Origin: Acidihalobacter yilgarnensis
GTDB taxonomy: Bacteria > Pseudomonadota > Gammaproteobacteria > DSM-5130 > Acidihalobacteraceae
NCBI RefSeq assembly: GCF_001753245.1
Contig: NZ_CP017415.1
Coordinates: forward strand, 3,466,040-3,530,039
Reading direction: 5' to 3'
DNA length: 64,000 nucleotides
Under the pieces are notes generated by a model. The model saw only the letters and a program-made list of their open reading frames with translations, was not told where the DNA came from and searched no databases. Position 1 is the stretch's first letter; the number at the start of each line of letters is the position of its first letter. Positions 56,044 to 64,000 of this stretch are shown in pieces. Position numbers and translations under genes: made by a program.

Positions 56044-57856
56044 CGCCATTACCCTCGTACAGGCGGTTGAGGTCATTCTCGTGCAGCGTGAGAATACGTC
56101 TGCGTTTGAGTTTCTGCGTCGGAGTCATCAGACCCTCTTCCAATGTCCAAGGTTCAAGTCTGGCGCTCAGCCGCCGGATCTGCGCATAACCGGGGAAATC
56201 GTGCAGAGCACGCCCGATGCGCTGCAGTAGACGGCGCTCCACGAAGCGGTCTAGCAGGGCCTCCGGATCTGCCGGATCGACGTCGCAGGCCGCCGCGAAG
56301 GCCGGCCACGCCTCGGGATTGAGCACCACCAGCGCCGAGAGATATGGGCGGCCTTCGCCGGCCACTACGACCTGGTCGAACAACTCGTCGAGACAGATCG
56401 CGGTCTCCATTTCCGACGGCGGCACTTTTTCACCGTTGTTGAGCACGATGATGTCCTTGATGCGCCCGGTAATGTATAGCCGGCCCGCCTCATCCTGGCG
56501 CACCTGATCGCCGGTACGCAGCCACCCGGTATCCTTCAAGGCGATGCGCGTGGCCTCTTCGTCCTGCCAGTAGCCGCGCATCACGTTGGGTCCGCGGACT
56601 AGCAGCTCGCTATCGGCGCCGATGCGTACCTCCACGCCCTTGAGCGGGGCGCCGATGCTGTCGAAGCGATTGTCCGCCGGGCGGTTGACGCTAACCACGG
56701 GGCTCGCCTCGGTCAGGCCGTAGCCCTGTAGCACCGGGATACCGAGCGCCGAGAATTCGCGCGCCAGTCGCGGTGCCAGGGCCGCCCCCCCGCAGACGGC
56801 AAAACGCAGACGGCCGCCGAGCTGCTCGCGAATCTTGGACGCGACCAGATGGTCTAGCACAGGCCACAGCCACTGCGAGGGCCGCCAGGCGGTCAGACCC
56901 AGGCTGCGCTCATAACGCCGCGCACCGACATTCACGGCCAGTTCGAACAATCCTCGGGCGAGTGGCGATTTGCGCGACAGGTTTTTGGTGATGCGTGCAT
57001 GCAGACGCTCATACACGCGAGGCACCGAGATCAGCACCGTCGGGCGCACCGCGCGCAAGTCCTCGCCGAGCTGCTGGACCGAGCGCGCATAAGCCACACG
57101 GGCACCGTAGAACATCGGGAAATAGTAACCGCCGGTGCGTTCAAGGGTGTGCGACAGCGGCAGAAAGGACAGAAATACGTCGTCGGCATATAGCGGCTCC
57201 ACATCGCACACCGCCCAGGCGTTGCCGAGCAGATTGCCGTGGGTGAGCATCACGCCCTTGGGCCGGCCGGCGGTACCGGAGGTGTAGACGATGCTGGCCA
57301 ATTCACCGACATCCGCGCCAGAGCGCTGCGGTTCGCCGTGGCAACCGAAGCTCCATTCGGCGAAGGATTCGAGGTGCTTGTCGCGCGCGCCGTCCTCCAT
57401 CTCGATATTGCCGAGGCTAACGATGCGCTTGAGGGAATTGAAGCCGGCCTGCACCTCTTGTAGGTGCCGCCACTGGCGTCTGCCGTTGACCACCAGTAGC
57501 CGAGCGCCGGTTTCCTCCACGATATGCGCGACATTATCCGGCCGATCATCGGTATAAAGCGGTACCGTCACCAAGCCCAAACCCAGCGCGGCCTGATCGA
57601 GTACCACCCATTCGCGGGCATTGCGCAACATGATCGCAACACGGTCGCCCGGCTGTAGGCCCTCGCGATGCATGGCCGCCTGCCAGCGCCCGACCTCCAG
57701 CGCCATCTCGCGCCACGTGGTGTCCACCCAAGTCTGACTGCCGGCATCAAAGTGGGTATAAGCCGCGCGGTCGGGTGTGCGGCGCACACGCTCGTGGAAA
57801 AGCCCGCTGAGATTACCGGCTTCCTCAAGCCGGATCAGGTCTGTCTGCGAGACCAT
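56036..57856 (-). CDS. Long-chain acyl-CoA synthetase (AMP-forming)
   Basis: ANL-superfamily ligase that activates fatty acids with ATP and CoA. The 606-residue protein has the P-loop YTSGTAGRPKGVMLTHGN, the A5 region LQGYGLTEASPVVSVN and the A8 hinge TGRIKDIIVLNNGEKV. Its N-terminus (NLSGLFHERVRRTPDRAAY) is that of the FadD15/FAA1 long-chain subgroup. It is first in the minus-strand lipid operon, and a 34-bp palindrome lies 28 nt upstream of its start. Confidence 0.93.
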   Translation of the reverse strand: MVSQTDLIRLEEAGNLSGLFHERVRRTPDRAAYTHFDAGSQTWVDTTWREMALEVGRWQAAMHREGLQPGDRVAIMLRNAREWVVLDQAALGLGLVTVPLYTDDRPDNVAHIVEETGARLLVVNGRRQWRHLQEVQAGFNSLKRIVSLGNIEMEDGARDKHLESFAEWSFGCHGEPQRSGADVGELASIVYTSGTAGRPKGVMLTHGNLLGNAWAVCDVEPLYADDVFLSFLPLSHTLERTGGYYFPMFYGARVAYARSVQQLGEDLRAVRPTVLISVPRVYERLHARITKNLSRKSPLARGLFELAVNVGARRYERSLGLTAWRPSQWLWPVLDHLVASKIREQLGGRLRFAVCGGAALAPRLAREFSALGIPVLQGYGLTEASPVVSVNRPADNRFDSIGAPLKGVEVRIGADSELLVRGPNVMRGYWQDEEATRIALKDTGWLRTGDQVRQDEAGRLYITGRIKDIIVLNNGEKVPPSEMETAICLDELFDQVVVAGEGRPYLSALVVLNPEAWPAFAAACDVDPADPEALLDRFVERRLLQRIGRALHDFPGYAQIRRLSARLEPWTLEEGLMTPTQKLKRRRILTLHENDLNRLYEGNGDG

Positions 57857-57883
57857 GCCGCATCCTTATCCTTGTATTCGTCT

Positions 57884-57917
57884 CGCCTCTGGCAGACGCG
57901 CGCGTCTGCCAGAGGCG
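57884..57917. promoter_or_regulatory. 34-bp perfect palindrome between divergent acyl-CoA synthetase and parA
   Basis: Arms CGCCTCTGGCAGACGCG and complement meet without a spacer. Both flanking genes start away from it, so it cannot be a normal terminator for either; it is 28 nt from the synthetase ATG and 80 nt from the parA ATG. A regulator binding site or 5'-UTR hairpin is likely. Confidence 0.6.
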
Positions 57918-57997
57918 GTGTTAAAGTGTAGGTCGCCCCGCCGCCAAGGCGGCCGATAGTAAGTGTAACAGCCCCTTCATCCGGTGCTTACCCCGAC

Positions 57998-58747
57998 ATG
58001 AAAACTCTGGCTCTGTTCAATCTCAAAGGCGGCGTTGGCAAGACCGTGTCCGCCGTCAACCTCGCTGCCCTCGCCAGCGCTTCCGGACTTAAGACCTTGC
58101 TCTGGGACCTCGATCCGCAAGGCTCGGCAGCTTGGTATCTGGGCGTCGACACGGACGAAATCGGCGGCATGAAGCGCCTTGCCCGTGGCAAGACAACGAT
58201 CGGCGAACTCATCCGGCAAACAGGCGTATCCAGGTTGGATCTGGTGGCCGGCGGGCTCTCCAGCCTGCACCTGGAGGCGGCTCAGGCCGATCATGCCTCG
58301 CTGCTGGCACGACTGACCGAGCCGCTGTCCGAGGAGTATCACCTGCTAATCTACGATTGCCCCGCGGGCCTGCAAGCCATCAACGAGGCGGTGCTCGGAC
58401 AGGCCGACGCGGTTGCGATGCCAATGATTCCCACCAGCCTGTCGGTACACACCTATGAGGTATTCCTGCGCTATCTGAGCAAGCGGCGGCTCAGCGGACT
58501 CAAGCTATATCCCTTCCTGACACAGGTGGATCGACGCCGCCGGCTACACCGTGATCTTGTCGAGGCCTTACCCGCGCAGATCCAGACCTTGCTTGAGGCC
58601 ACAGTTCCCTATGCCTCGGTCGTCGAGCAAATGGGACCACGTCGCCTGCCCCTGCCGCTGTTCGCGCCGAAAACCACGGCGGGACAGGCCTACGCCGCGC
58701 TGTGGTCCGAGCTGGCGGATGCGCTCTCTCACAGGCGTCCGGGTTGA
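57998..58747 (+). CDS. Orphan ParA-family ATPase
   Basis: A 249-residue ParA/MinD-type ATPase with the deviant Walker A FNLKGGVGKTVSAVNLA, DLDPQGSAAWYLG and YDCPAGL. No ParB or parS-like site was seen nearby, so the chromosome-partition locus is probably elsewhere. It may position a cellular structure or act in plasmid-derived partitioning. The next gene (DUF4440) starts 33 nt later. Confidence 0.88.
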   Translation: MKTLALFNLKGGVGKTVSAVNLAALASASGLKTLLWDLDPQGSAAWYLGVDTDEIGGMKRLARGKTTIGELIRQTGVSRLDLVAGGLSSLHLEAAQADHASLLARLTEPLSEEYHLLIYDCPAGLQAINEAVLGQADAVAMPMIPTSLSVHTYEVFLRYLSKRRLSGLKLYPFLTQVDRRRRLHRDLVEALPAQIQTLLEATVPYASVVEQMGPRRLPLPLFAPKTTAGQAYAALWSELADALSHRRPG

Positions 58748-58780
58748 GTTCAGGCCGATCATCGGGGGAATCCATTCAAC

Positions 58781-59162
58781 ATGACGACAGACGCCGAAAG
58801 CGCTGCCGCCACACTGATCCGGTCCCGCGAACTGCTGCTCCTTCGGGCCGGCGGGCCACAAGCGCTCGAATTGACCAACGCTCTGCTCTGCGACGATTTC
58901 GTCGAGTTCGGCCAGTCGGGAGGTCGCTATGACAAATCAGCCTGCTTGCACGCCATCGAGCACCGTGCCGAATCCACAGGGTGGCTAAGCGAATTTGTCG
59001 CGCATTCATTGTCGCCCAGCTGGATTCACGTGACATACCGCGCTTGGCTGCCACGTCCCGATGGCACCGTATCTCAGTCGCTACGCAGCTCGCTATGGCG
59101 TCTGGACGAACGGGGTTGGCGGAATGGCCTTCCACCAGGGCACGATGGCCCTCGACGGCTAA
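58781..59162 (+). CDS. DUF4440/NTF2-like protein with probable C-terminal frameshift
   Basis: Compact alpha/beta-cone domain protein of unknown role: LLCDDFVEFGQSGGRYDKSA and SLWRLDERGW fit DUF4440. The open frame continues to 59185 as WRNGLPPGHDG, whereas removing one A at 59123-59124 gives WRMAFHQGTMALDG and a stop at 59160-59162, the expected family ending. The corrected protein has 126 residues. It follows the ParA gene and meets the convergent TlpA-like gene with a 4-nt overlap. Confidence 0.7.
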
Positions 59163-59686
59163 ACCCCGCTACGCGCCAGCCATAAGCGCGCGCGCAGGCC
59201 CCAGCTAGAGGTCAGGCCGATTAGGCGAAAGCGAATCTGGCCCGACGGGGCCAGCACGAAGCCGGCGGGCACGGCCACCACGCCCCAGCGCCGCGCGAGC
59301 GCACCGTCATCGTCGGGTATCACGGTAAAATCCAGGTGACGCGCGCGCATGAACGCCCGAATATGCGCCGCGTCGCCAGAATCCATGGCGACGGTCACTA
59401 CCGTCCAGTCTTGCGACAGCGATTGCAGGGTCCCCAATTCAGCGCGACACAACGGGCACCACGTCCCCCAGAACATTACCAGCACCGGGCGCCCATGCAG
59501 GCCAGCAAGATCAATGACGTGCCCGTCGGTCGCGACGGCGGTCAACGGCGGTGCCGGGCCACTGACAAGATGCCGGGCCTGCCACAGCGAAACGGCCGCG
59601 TAGACCACCAGCAGAATCGTCACATCGCGCGCCAGACGCAACCAGGTACGGCGACTCGGGCGCAGTCGTTTCAGCAGGGATCGCAT
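59159..59686 (-). CDS. Membrane-anchored TlpA/ScsD-like protein disulfide reductase
   Basis: A 175-residue thioredoxin-fold protein with an N-terminal membrane helix (DVTILLVVYAAVSLWQ) and the redox motif in FWGTWCPLCRAEL (CPLC). The cis-Pro loop is VVAVPAGFVL. It probably faces the periplasm and reduces or transfers disulfides. It is co-oriented with the LRV-like gene, whose stop lies 5 nt upstream of its start. Confidence 0.9.
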   Translation of the reverse strand: MRSLLKRLRPSRRTWLRLARDVTILLVVYAAVSLWQARHLVSGPAPPLTAVATDGHVIDLAGLHGRPVLVMFWGTWCPLCRAELGTLQSLSQDWTVVTVAMDSGDAAHIRAFMRARHLDFTVIPDDDGALARRWGVVAVPAGFVLAPSGQIRFRLIGLTSSWGLRARLWLARSGV

Positions 59687-59691
59687 GAGAT

Positions 59692-60120
59692 TCAGCGGAT
59701 CACCTCGGCTTGGCCTGGGCGGGCGGCAAGCCGCCGCCGTTTGGGGCCCTTGCCTGCCGCCTTGCGCACCAACGGATCCTCATCCTCCAATAGACGCGTG
59801 CGCTGCGCGTCGGTCAACAATACGTTACGGGCAATAAAGTAACGCAGATTGGGGTCGCGGTCCTCCACACAGCGCGCCACCTGCTCGGCGGTCAGATCCT
59901 CGCGTCGCGCACAAGTGATGCGCACCGTCTGATCCGGGTCCTTGATGAGCTGGGCGATCTCCTCCGCCCGCAGATCGGCGCGACGCCCGAAGTAAATCTT
60001 CACCAGACTCCACTGATCGCGGACCAGGAGAGGTCGAAAACCGGCATCGAGGTCCACCGCCAGCGCCAACGACTTGCGCTCCTCGGTCGACAGGGCTCGA
60101 TACAGCGCCTCATGATCCAT
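59692..60120 (-). CDS. LRV-like repeat protein
   Basis: A 142-residue helical-repeat protein. Three ~24-residue units are visible in the middle: [40 protein letters not shown] and the related [18 protein letters not shown]. Each resembles the leucine-rich-repeat variant. The Fe4-S4 Cys cluster found in some LRV proteins is absent. The C-terminal tail is basic ([11 protein letters not shown]). The function is unknown. It precedes the TlpA-like gene. Confidence 0.7.
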   Translation of the reverse strand: MDHEALYRALSTEERKSLALAVDLDAGFRPLLVRDQWSLVKIYFGRRADLRAEEIAQLIKDPDQTVRITCARREDLTAEQVARCVEDRDPNLRYFIARNVLLTDAQRTRLLEDEDPLVRKAAGKGPKRRRLAARPGQAEVIR

Positions 60121-60227
60121 TTTTTCTGTCCTTCCCGACGAAAGGCGTCAAATTACCGGCTGAGACGCCACCAGCCAAGCCCCTACAGGGATGCCGCTCC
60201 CGACATCCTGCGTTACACTCGACGAAA

Positions 60228-61337
60228 ATGCCGATCCGCAAGAGCCGCCTGCGCATGAGCCTGGCCGAAGCCATTCCCAAGATCCCCCGCATCATCGTAC
60301 CGCGCACCGCTGGTGTCATCGCGCTCGACCCACCGCTGTCTGGCGAGGCGCGGGAGGTGGCGGTGCACAGAATCAAGACACTGCTACGCGAGCGCAACGC
60401 CGTCCTGGTGGCGCATTATTACGTTGACGAGGCACTCCAGTGCATCGCCGAGGAAACCGGTGGCACGGTTTCCGATTCCCTCGACATGGCCCGCTTCGGT
60501 CACGAGCATCCGGCCGAAACCATCGTCGTCGCCGGTGTGCGCTTCATGGGCGAGACCGCCAAGATACTCAATCCTGAAAAGCGCGTGCTGATGCCAGCGC
60601 TTGAGGCCGAATGCTCGCTGGATCTCGAATGCCCTGCCGAGCAATTCATTCCCTTTTGCGACGCGCATCCAGACCGCACCGTAGTGGTGTATTCCAACAC
60701 CAGCGCGGCCGTCAAGGCCCGGGCCGACTATGTGGTCACCTCAAGCATCGCGGTGAAGCTCGTGGCCCATCTGCACTGCCAGGGCAAAAAGATCATCTGG
60801 GCGCCCGACAAACACCTCGGCGATTACGTCCGCCGTGAAACCGGCGCCGACATGCTGATGTGGAACGGCGCCTGCGTGGTACACGATGAATTCCGCGCCC
60901 AGGCCCTCGAACAGCTCAAGGCGCAGCACCCGGAAGCCGCGGTGCTGGTCCACCCCGAGTCGCCGGCTGCCGTGATCGCACTGGCCGATACCGTCGGGTC
61001 GACCACGCAACTGATCGAAGCCGCACGCAACTTGCCTAATCGCACGCTCATCGTCGCAACCGACAATCGCATCTTTCACAAGATGCATCAGGCAGCACCT
61101 GACAAGATCCTCATCGAAGCACCCACCGGGGGACACGGCGCTACCTGCAACAGCTGCGCGCACTGCCCCTGGATGGCGATGAATTCACTGCGCGCGCTGC
61201 TGAAGGCCCTGGAAACAGGTGTGGGTGAAATCCACGTGGAGGAACGTATCCGCGTCAAGGCCCAGCTGGCCACGCAGCGTATGCTGACATTCGCCCAAGA
61301 CCTCAAGCGCGAAGTTATGGGCTTGGGTGACGCATGA
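60228..61337 (+). CDS. nadA: Quinolinate synthase
   Basis: [4Fe-4S] enzyme that condenses iminoaspartate with dihydroxyacetone phosphate to give quinolinate for NAD synthesis. The 369-residue protein has [46 protein letters not shown] and the cluster ligands in [10 protein letters not shown] with partners in LEAECSLD and WNGACVVH. Length is typical of the gammaproteobacterial enzyme. No nadB or nadC is adjacent. Confidence 0.96.
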   Translation: MPIRKSRLRMSLAEAIPKIPRIIVPRTAGVIALDPPLSGEAREVAVHRIKTLLRERNAVLVAHYYVDEALQCIAEETGGTVSDSLDMARFGHEHPAETIVVAGVRFMGETAKILNPEKRVLMPALEAECSLDLECPAEQFIPFCDAHPDRTVVVYSNTSAAVKARADYVVTSSIAVKLVAHLHCQGKKIIWAPDKHLGDYVRRETGADMLMWNGACVVHDEFRAQALEQLKAQHPEAAVLVHPESPAAVIALADTVGSTTQLIEAARNLPNRTLIVATDNRIFHKMHQAAPDKILIEAPTGGHGATCNSCAHCPWMAMNSLRALLKALETGVGEIHVEERIRVKAQLATQRMLTFAQDLKREVMGLGDA

Positions 61338-61344
61338 AAATCTC

Positions 61345-61749
61345 ATGAGCACCACCTCGCAGCGAGGCACGCCACCAATCACACTGGATGTGCTGCGCAA
61401 GTTGGTGCAGGATTTGCCGCCAGCGGAAATCTCACGTCTCCCGGTCGACAAGCTCCCCGACAATATCCCCGAGGATCTGGTGGAGGAAGCGCCATATTAC
61501 TCGCGCAATGCCCTCGAAGGCCTGATCATGGAGGCCAACGCCTACCACCTTTCGCTGCGTGTACGCTTGCAGGAATCGATTGGCGACGACGCGATCGTCG
61601 CCCTCGATAAATCGCGTCACGCTGGCGCCACCGCCAACATCCGCGTCTTTCGCAACAAATTGCTCGAACTGATTTCCCTGCGTCAGGATATTGCACGGGG
61701 GAACGGCGAGCCGATTTCGTACTGCTCGCGGCCAATATCAAGCGCATGA
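61345..61749 (+). CDS. Hypothetical protein, possibly N-terminal part of a split gene
   Basis: Not recognised. A 134-residue helical, charged product (LDVLRKLVQDLPPAEISRLP; ALEGLIMEANAYHLSLRVR). Its last residues (GNGEPISYCSRPISSA) look unlike the rest. The frame used by the next gene reads RADFVLLAANIKRMNDLLID across the same DNA, so a single G missing from the G5 run at 61697-61701 may have split one ~395-residue protein. It lies 7 nt after nadA. Confidence 0.6.
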   Translation: MSTTSQRGTPPITLDVLRKLVQDLPPAEISRLPVDKLPDNIPEDLVEEAPYYSRNALEGLIMEANAYHLSLRVRLQESIGDDAIVALDKSRHAGATANIRVFRNKLLELISLRQDIARGNGEPISYCSRPISSA

Positions 61750-62531
61750 ATGATCTGTTGATCGATGTTCGCGCCGAGCTGATCGAAACCATCCGGGCCC
61801 GCGAATTACTGCGCGAGCGCATGCCCCGCGATGAGCGCCTGCAGCCATCCGTACGTCAAGCCGGCGAACGCCTGGATCAGGCAATCAATGGGATCAACCA
61901 ATTGCTCGGGCAGTTTTTCACCCTGCGACTCCAACTGACCCGGCTTGAGATGTCACGCAAGCGTGCGCTCGTGGAATCGCTGCAGGAAAAACGCGAAACC
62001 ATCCGCCTGGAGCTGCAGCAACTCTCCAAGGAACTGCAGTCCACCGGAGGGCTGTTGCAGCGCACCCTTCATCGACGCAAGACGCAGGAACAGCAAAGCG
62101 GCCTACAGACACGCATCATCCATCTCGCGGCCGAACTCAAGAGCGCGGACGTTCCCATCTCCGAAACCGACCTGACCAACTGGCTCGACACCATCGTCGA
62201 TGCCAGCCTGCATCCGCAGGCGCGCGAGTTCGTGCGTGAGCTGCTCAGTCAGGCACGCACCGCGCTGTATTATCTGCTCAACCAGTACTGCATGATGCAG
62301 GAACACTCCGCCCGACAGATCGCCAGTAATCCCTTCTTGCAAGTCGACCCGCAAGGAGCCATCCGCTACGTGCTCAAGTCCGAAGAATTCATCCTGCTTT
62401 ACTTCGCACGCAAACGCGAACAGGCCACCGCGTGGCTCAGCAACGCTGCGCTGATCCGCATGGAGGACCTCGACGAACTCGAAAAAGACTTGGTACACGC
62501 ATTGCGTCGCAGCGCTCGCCTGATCGGCTGA
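61746..62531 (+). CDS. Coiled-coil hypothetical protein, possibly C-terminal part of a split gene
   Basis: Not recognised. A 261-residue product with long Leu/Glu/Arg-rich helices predicted to coil (LVESLQEKRETIRLELQQL, QQSGLQTRIIHLAAELKSA) and a basic C-terminus. No signal peptide or transmembrane helix. ATG 61746 overlaps the preceding stop as ATGA, but the frame runs cleanly upstream to about 61704 with plausible protein sequence, so the start may be artificial. Confidence 0.65.
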   Translation: MNDLLIDVRAELIETIRARELLRERMPRDERLQPSVRQAGERLDQAINGINQLLGQFFTLRLQLTRLEMSRKRALVESLQEKRETIRLELQQLSKELQSTGGLLQRTLHRRKTQEQQSGLQTRIIHLAAELKSADVPISETDLTNWLDTIVDASLHPQAREFVRELLSQARTALYYLLNQYCMMQEHSARQIASNPFLQVDPQGAIRYVLKSEEFILLYFARKREQATAWLSNAALIRMEDLDELEKDLVHALRRSARLIG

Positions 62532-62552
62532 AGCCTCGTCAAGTCGCTCTTT

Positions 62553-62768
62553 CTATAACCCGCGCAGCAGAACACCCCCCAGCCAGGACGCCCACTGCGC
62601 ATGCAGCGACACATCCACACCCTCGTCGCGCGCACAGGTCTGCAGGTAGCGCTGCAATTCCTCCAGCAACTCCGAGTCCATCAACTCCGGGGTCTCCGGC
62701 AATGCCGCGTGTAACGTGCGATACACCAGCTTCAACTCATCCAGCGGATATTGATCCAACGTATTCAC
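62553..62768 (-). CDS. Small conserved-looking hypothetical protein
   Basis: Not recognised. A 71-residue acidic protein from GTG 62768 with GGAG at 7-nt spacing (VNTLDQYPLDELKLVYRTLH read with initiating Met). Two predicted helices dominate; there is one Cys. It is convergent with the coiled-coil gene and divergent from marR. Confidence 0.6.
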   Translation of the reverse strand: MNTLDQYPLDELKLVYRTLHAALPETPELMDSELLEELQRYLQTCARDEGVDVSLHAQWASWLGGVLLRGL

Positions 62769-62817
62769 GTGTAACTCCCAAAGACGAGTGAACCGCTATT
62801 GTCCGCGTCGCGATACC

Positions 62818-62845
62818 TTGCGCCAATAACTAGTGCATGTATAAT
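62818..62845 (+). promoter_or_regulatory. Promoter of marR-emrA
   Basis: TATAAT (62840-62845) with TTGCGC at 16-nt spacing precedes marR by 37 nt. An inverted motif TTAG-N4-CTAA at 62845-62856 overlaps the -10 and may bind the MarR protein. Confidence 0.5.
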
Positions 62846-62881
62846 TAGCCTACTAACTATTAACCCGACCCCATTCAAACC

Positions 62882-63313
62882 ATGAACGATGTCCACGAAC
62901 AATTCGGCGGCCACCTCTCGGAAACTGCCCGCGTCTGGCGCAACAAGCTGGATCAGCGCCTGCGTCCCCTCGGTCTGAGTCAGGCCAAATGGATGGCCAT
63001 CCTATACCTCTCCAAGCAGGGTGACGGCCTGATGCAGCGTGAACTGGCAAATCTGCTCGGCATCGAAGGCGCCTCGCTGGTCGGTCTACTCGACCGCATG
63101 GCACAGGACGGCTGGATCGAACGCCGCGAGAAACCGGAGGATCGCCGCTGCAAGTCCGTACACCTGACCGAGCAGGCACATACGCTCTCACGCGAGATCA
63201 AGGCTATTGCGGGAGCCTTGCGGCGCGAACTACTCGACGGCCTGAGTGCCGAAGAGATTCGCTGCTGCGAGCACGTCCTGACTCACATCAAACAACGTGC
63301 CGCACAGATATGA
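62882..63313 (+). CDS. MarR/SlyA-family transcriptional regulator
   Basis: A 143-residue winged-helix regulator. The DNA-binding region is LMQRELANLLGIEGASLVGLL followed by the wing DGWIERREKPEDRRCKSVHLT. Such proteins usually repress an adjacent efflux operon and release on binding phenolic or drug ligands. It lies 30 nt before emrA and probably autoregulates. Confidence 0.93.
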   Translation: MNDVHEQFGGHLSETARVWRNKLDQRLRPLGLSQAKWMAILYLSKQGDGLMQRELANLLGIEGASLVGLLDRMAQDGWIERREKPEDRRCKSVHLTEQAHTLSREIKAIAGALRRELLDGLSAEEIRCCEHVLTHIKQRAAQI

Positions 63314-63343
63314 GCCCCGCTTACCACTGACACCGAGGACCGC

Positions 63344-64000
63344 ATGAAGCGCAGCTTTAAGATCGCCATCAGCGTGATTGTCGTAGCCGGATTCACCGCC
63401 GCCGCCTACGCCTACTGGCGTCACGGTGAGTATTACCCCAGCACCGACGATGCCTACGTCGGCGCACATACCATCAACGTAGCACCGCGCGTCTCGGGTC
63501 GTGTTGTCGCCGTACCGGTCCACGATCATCAGTCGGTTACCGAAGGGCAGGTGCTCTATCGCATCGATCCCACGACCTTCAAGCTTGAAGTCGATTCGGC
63601 CACTGCGGAGCTGGAGTTGGCCAAGCAGCACATCACCGCCCTACAGGCGGCCGTCAACGCGGCCCGCGCCGATGTCAGTCAGGCTCGCGTGCGGCTCGCC
63701 AATGCCGAATCCAAGGCCAAGCGCCAACAGACCCTGGCCAAGCGGGGGTATACCAACACCCAGGCCGTCGAAGACGCGACCGATAACGCCCACGCCGTAC
63801 GTGCCGCCCTCGCCGTTGCCCAGGCAAATCTGCAACAGGCACTCGCCCAGAAAGGCCCCGCGGGCAGCGCCAATGGCCAGATACAGGCCGCCCAGGCCGC
63901 GCTGGGTATTGCAGAATCCAATCTTTCCGACACCACGGTCACGGCCGCCTGCAACGGCGTGCTGTCGCAACTGAGCCTACGCCCAGGCGACTCGGTTACG
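63344..64000 (+). CDS. emrA: EmrA/HlyD-type membrane fusion protein, partial
   Basis: Periplasmic adaptor of an MFS-type tripartite exporter; the window ends within the gene. The first 219 residues show an inner-membrane anchor (FKIAISVIVVAGFTAAAYAYW), a biotinyl-lipoyl-like region (DDAYVGAHTINVAPRVSGRV, QVLYRIDPTTF), a coiled-coil hairpin and the second lipoyl half (TVTAACNGVLSQLSLRPG). It follows marR; emrB is expected beyond the window. Confidence 0.9.
   Translation, partial: MKRSFKIAISVIVVAGFTAAAYAYWRHGEYYPSTDDAYVGAHTINVAPRVSGRVVAVPVHDHQSVTEGQVLYRIDPTTFKLEVDSATAELELAKQHITALQAAVNAARADVSQARVRLANAESKAKRQQTLAKRGYTNTQAVEDATDNAHAVRAALAVAQANLQQALAQKGPAGSANGQIQAAQAALGIAESNLSDTTVTAACNGVLSQLSLRPGDSVT

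Overview
This window reads as chromosome of a GC-rich gammaproteobacterium with a sulfur-oxidising, probably chemolithoautotrophic lifestyle. The housekeeping synteny (ispB | rplU-rpmA-obgE-proB | rpsT, murJ, ribF-ileS-lspA, ppsR/ppsA) is gammaproteobacterial. Sulfur genes (DsrE, TusA, an SQR-like flavoprotein, an ETHE1-type persulfide dioxygenase, an AprAB-like pair) and a GlcDEF glycolate oxidase (phosphoglycolate salvage) point to an Ectothiorhodospiraceae/Acidihalobacter-like organism. That placement is inference; no rRNA or phylogenetic marker was compared. No tRNA, rRNA, CRISPR array or intact insertion sequence was recognised. Layout: 0-5.7 kb, core genes. 5.7-10.1 kb, a sigma-54 activator divergent from a dsrE-tusA-SQR-like-DUF1641-hypothetical operon, with a good -24/-12 promoter and palindromic activator sites; this module sits inside the usual murJ-ribF block. 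10.2-15 kb, ribF-ileS-lspA and rluE. 15-19 kb, glcDEF. 19-21 kb, lexA-dinB behind two unusual GTTC-N7-GTTC boxes. 21-24.3 kb, PEP synthase and its regulatory kinase. 24.3-35.7 kb, the most novel part: an all-minus-strand cluster running gntR, AprA-like flavoprotein, AprB-like ferredoxin, HEAT-repeat protein, 7Fe-type ferredoxin, a 1,148-residue multidomain FAD/NAD(P) oxidoreductase, then an ABC importer whose binding protein carries a NosL-like C-terminal domain. It looks like an import-plus-redox system for a small sulfur- or nitrogen-containing compound; its substrate is unknown. The cluster abuts a truncated EamA gene, which hints at acquisition. 36-43 kb is accessory: LysR, Rrf2 plus MFS exporter, a periplasmic hypothetical, a frameshifted VOC protein, RarD. 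42-45.7 kb holds a divergent pair of HDAC-like deacetylase and Pat-like acetyltransferase/acyl-CoA synthetase. 45.7-49.5 kb has aquaporin, persulfide dioxygenase and Kup. 49.6-57.9 kb, minus strand, combines fatty-acid activation and uptake genes (acyl-CoA synthetase, thioesterase, FadL, AcuI) with a STAS protein and a second, binding-protein-less ABC transporter. 58-62.8 kb has an orphan ParA, a DUF4440 protein, a TlpA-like thioredoxin, an LRV-like protein, NadA and unrecognised proteins. The window ends in marR-emrA (truncated). Four genes (VOC, DUF4440, Kup N-terminus, the pair after nadA) look broken by single-base indels at short homopolymers, so either sequence errors or recent decay should be considered.
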